Shown here: positions 30,201 through 31,371 of the stretch, one piece after another | Numbering within the stretch: position 1 is the stretch's first letter | Layout: each line of letters starts with the position of its first letter | Origin: M3007 sp964589365 | GTDB taxonomy: Bacteria; Bacteroidota; Bacteroidia; Chitinophagales; Saprospiraceae | Length of the DNA stretch: 31,371 nt | Assembly: GCA_964589365.1 (NCBI GenBank) | Contig: CAZPTQ010000037.1 | Location: 1 to 31,371, forward strand | Direction of reading: 5' to 3' | Position numbers and translations under genes: made by a program | Notes under the pieces: generated by a model | Told to the model about the DNA's origin: nothing | The model's database searches: none | The model's input: the letters and a program-made list of their open reading frames with translations, nothing else

Positions 30201-31371
30201 TTGCGATATAATAAGTGGCTTTGACGGGGTCGTGAAAACACATATTGGCATATTCGAGGCCGACTACTGTGCGTCCAAACTTGGTGCCGTTATACCCACA
30301 GGTTGTGTCAAACCGGGTACTTATTTCAAAAGAATAACCCTCGTCGAGCAGGTTGGCAAAGAAAGGATCGAGGTTGAGCGTGAGCGAATCCCCGCCAAAA
30401 CCCGGCGTGAGTGGGGTGAGCCCAAAAAGTTGGACGTTGTCCTGCAAGCGCAGGTAATTCAACTTTGTTTCGAGCAAAGCCACGGAGGTCGGCAGGCTGT
30501 ACGAATAATCCGTCACCGTGGAAAGTTGCCGCACTTCAAAAGGGAACATATTGGCCCGTGCAATGCGCATATTGTATTGGAACGGCGAGACTTCTGTGCT
30601 TTGGGCGCAAGGTTCTATGATTTGGGCAGCCGGGTTCACCGATTCGAGGTAGCCGGAGAATTGACAAATCTCTTTTTCGGTGCAAAAGTTTTCCAACTCC
30701 CAAGAATAAGTCTTGTCCGTATCGCAAATGGAATTTCGGAAATTGATAAGCGGTGGTGCGTTCGAGCCATTGGGGGTGAAATTGTTTTCAAATTTGAAAT
30801 CAGAAGTAAAAATCAACGAATCCCCCACCGAAAGCACAAATCCGGATGGCAAACAGGGCAATTCATCAAACGGGAGGTCAAATTGATGGAACATATTGGT
30901 CAGCACATCAATGATTTGCGGCGGGCGGATGTTTGGCTCGGCTACCTGGATGATGTGCTGGTCGGATTTGATACCGGGTAGGCCGATGGGGCAATTGTAT
31001 GTCTCGCCACCCGCCGTTTTGATGGTCAAATGGGAGGAGACAAAACTGGTGGTATCGTAATTGGCAAATAGCATTTTGCCCAAGTCAAGAAGGTATGAGT
31101 CTCCGTCAAGGGTGTCAAAATCACTCTGCCACGACTCGAAAAAGACTCGAAAATTCAGTTCCTCCAAAGTCCCTTGCACCATAAATGCCCTCAGTTCGGT
31201 ACGGAGCGTATCGCCCACGAGGAATCGGTCGCGGCGTACGCCGGGTGCATTGGCAATGTTGTTGTTGTCAGCGGCGCGGTCGTCATTATTGTCTTGCAGG
31301 CCATAGTTGGTACGGTAAGAATCAAAATCTACCACCACCAGGTTTCCGCCACCGAGACCACCCCCTCCACC
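27283..31371 (-). CDS. Giant T9SS-secreted adhesin-like protein with CHU_C (type B) C-terminal domain, 5' end outside the window
   Basis: An open frame of 1362 codons that is still open at the right edge. The GTG at 31338 is not the start, since the frame continues upstream through a Gly-rich stretch (GGGGGLGGGNLVVVDFD). The N-terminal two thirds are beta-rich, with several domains of unordered conserved-repeat (DUF11/CARDB-like) character, for example LQLNNFELTTQAGQTNFNAV and DLNGNGQIDLTDPLV. They are followed by PKD/Ig-like modules with SLTICEGEPATLEATAGG, AITICEGELALILG and GCDSIVTQELKV repeats. The end is HIPNAFTPNGDGANDLFRVV, VYDRWGQKLYEG and SDVYVWVLEYECGG, the gliding-motility-associated (CHU_C) type B sorting domain. 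A cell-surface or released structural protein. Its partner and ligand are unknown. Confidence 0.9.
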   Translation of the reverse strand, partial: GGGGGLGGGNLVVVDFDSYRTNYGLQDNNDDRAADNNNIANAPGVRRDRFLVGDTLRTELRAFMVQGTLEELNFRVFFESWQSDFDTLDGDSYLLDLGKMLFANYDTTSFVSSHLTIKTAGGETYNCPIGLPGIKSDQHIIQVAEPNIRPPQIIDVLTNMFHQFDLPFDELPCLPSGFVLSVGDSLIFTSDFKFENNFTPNGSNAPPLINFRNSICDTDKTYSWELENFCTEKEICQFSGYLESVNPAAQIIEPCAQSTEVSPFQYNMRIARANMFPFEVRQLSTVTDYSYSLPTSVALLETKLNYLRLQDNVQLFGLTPLTPGFGGDSLTLNLDPFFANLLDEGYSFEISTRFDTTCGYNGTKFGRTVVGLEYANMCFHDPVKATYYIANPNGYQSGSPQLNIFTQNSILYLPTEEVLLDFFLRNNAAVDAPNAWLSIESDGDLADVQLLLMPGQTPVPQVGGVYQLGDLVSFAQPALRFTARNLSCRPVTVTLRFGWDCSPVFNANADACGSFTQTIELRPQPPELELVIVNQPPSVPMCEPSGFFEFEISNANDGTAYNIVPSIKLPPGMRVQPGSSQLSYPGGGAFVNMTNPVQLPGNVWQFDPEASSNLLAQNGLLSADQDPLNTLRIRFRVIAECGVVANSQPIYGAESVQACGIYSNILRKPGMPIGIEGVEPTYTAVSNLQFTSPPGAAGCGQEVQLSASIAVNDVPMAGDSIYILLPVGTSFVGGSYQAGTNAPNGPPQVSGQQLQLPLPTNIGAGNVLVFTFRIRYDDPAGCADKFVLLQTREKTEAFCSSSNQFCDIYVATGEALLNLNAQNPELQLNNFELTTQAGQTNFNAVIENAGNTTATDPVIQLYHDLNGNGQIDLTDPLVAEITPNGTIAPGGVLPISGNLNNLPASAYCDLIALIPADENCACTDRIFPLDGNQIVTTGIGLCALQSVNVSTDSIAGNNYNWLTPNGLSCIACANATYTPGPDVQAGDLVTLVLQETSGNCTIERKFEIQFGGSFGIESDSLTICEGEPATLEATAGGTAYNWTGPGINNPNQQTQVIQPSNDAAYSVTVTFSGGCTGTGSVFVGVNEASSKQLPAITICEGELALILGKTTDVPGIYTLELQNAIGCDSIVTQELKVVPIKTYGVPALYCQGDSVEVFPGEFYSTPGEVCKTSQSSTGCDSTYCVVVNQATNPQLPEQDSALVIALGESVIIETPDDYITYEWAPFNLEILSCNCADPEASPDTSTTFLLVVTDVNGCRDSAEYRVFVCDETMIHIPNAFTPNGDGANDLFRVVPHEGAEVILLLRVYDRWGQKLYEGSGANAQWDGKIGDKPAPSDVYVWVLEYECGGQRHRKSMDVTLVR

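Noticed and set aside
31338..31371. GTG at 31338 as the start of the adhesin
   Set aside because: The frame is open to the window edge with a Gly-rich stretch, there is no signal peptide after the GTG, and a T9SS substrate needs one.

Overview
The window reads as chromosomal DNA from a Bacteroidota bacterium, most likely Saprospiria (Lewinella/Haliscomenobacter-like). The evidence is two type IX secretion substrates (one type A tail, one CHU_C/type B tail), a TonB-dependent receptor with a carboxypeptidase-regulatory-like N-terminus, promoter-like TAnnTTTG boxes, almost no Shine-Dalgarno sequences, and many family-typical proteins. Taxonomy is inferred from gene content only. No rRNA, tRNA, CRISPR array or insertion sequence was seen.

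Layout. (1) 1-2167, plus strand: a heptamer repeat, a sterol desaturase-family membrane protein, a 75-aa membrane protein, a cytosolic HMA metal-binding protein and a Crp/Fnr regulator. (2) 2207-3613, minus: an unrecognised helical-repeat-like protein. (3) 3816-7052, plus: a T9SS-secreted Asp-box (BNR) repeat protein broken by one in-frame stop. (4) 6806-10378, minus: a probable metal (copper?) operon of a Cys-rich HYC_CC_PP-type protein, a TonB-dependent receptor and an exported HMA protein. (5) 10695-13743, plus: a SARP/BTAD-type regulator with a degenerate receiver domain, a 3-hydroxyacyl-CoA dehydrogenase and a HIT-family protein. (6) 13744-14215: a gene graveyard with the tail of a LytS-type histidine kinase (minus) and the tail of a cupin protein (plus). 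(7) 14216-17159, plus: asnS, then an AT-rich three-gene module and a small lipoprotein. (8) 17291-19945, minus: a COG2509-type FAD oxidoreductase and two tandem paralogous exported proteins. (9) 20162-25781: an exopolysaccharide-type cluster of two GT2 enzymes, a phosphoglycosyl transferase fused to a receiver-like domain and a stand-alone receiver (all minus), with a divergent processive GT2 (plus). (10) 25919-31371, minus: an outer-membrane beta-barrel protein and a giant T9SS adhesin running off the window.

The most interesting locus is 15692-16887. An ADP-ribosyltransferase-like protein, a 77-aa protein and a SecB-like chaperone are packed in the order toxin-antitoxin-chaperone. This matches the organisation of CmdTAC anti-phage systems, in which an mRNA-modifying ADP-ribosyltransferase is held by an antitoxin stabilised by a SecB-like chaperone. 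The AT-rich composition against GC-richer neighbours suggests acquisition. The antitoxin candidate is unlike any family I recognise.

Other points of interest are a 21-bp-arm hairpin lying in frame inside the Cys-rich metal-operon gene, a low-complexity ATTGG repeat translated inside a glycosyltransferase, a metal-binding gene that has apparently lost its stop and runs antisense into its neighbour, and two regulators or enzymes carrying receiver domains without the phosphorylation residues.
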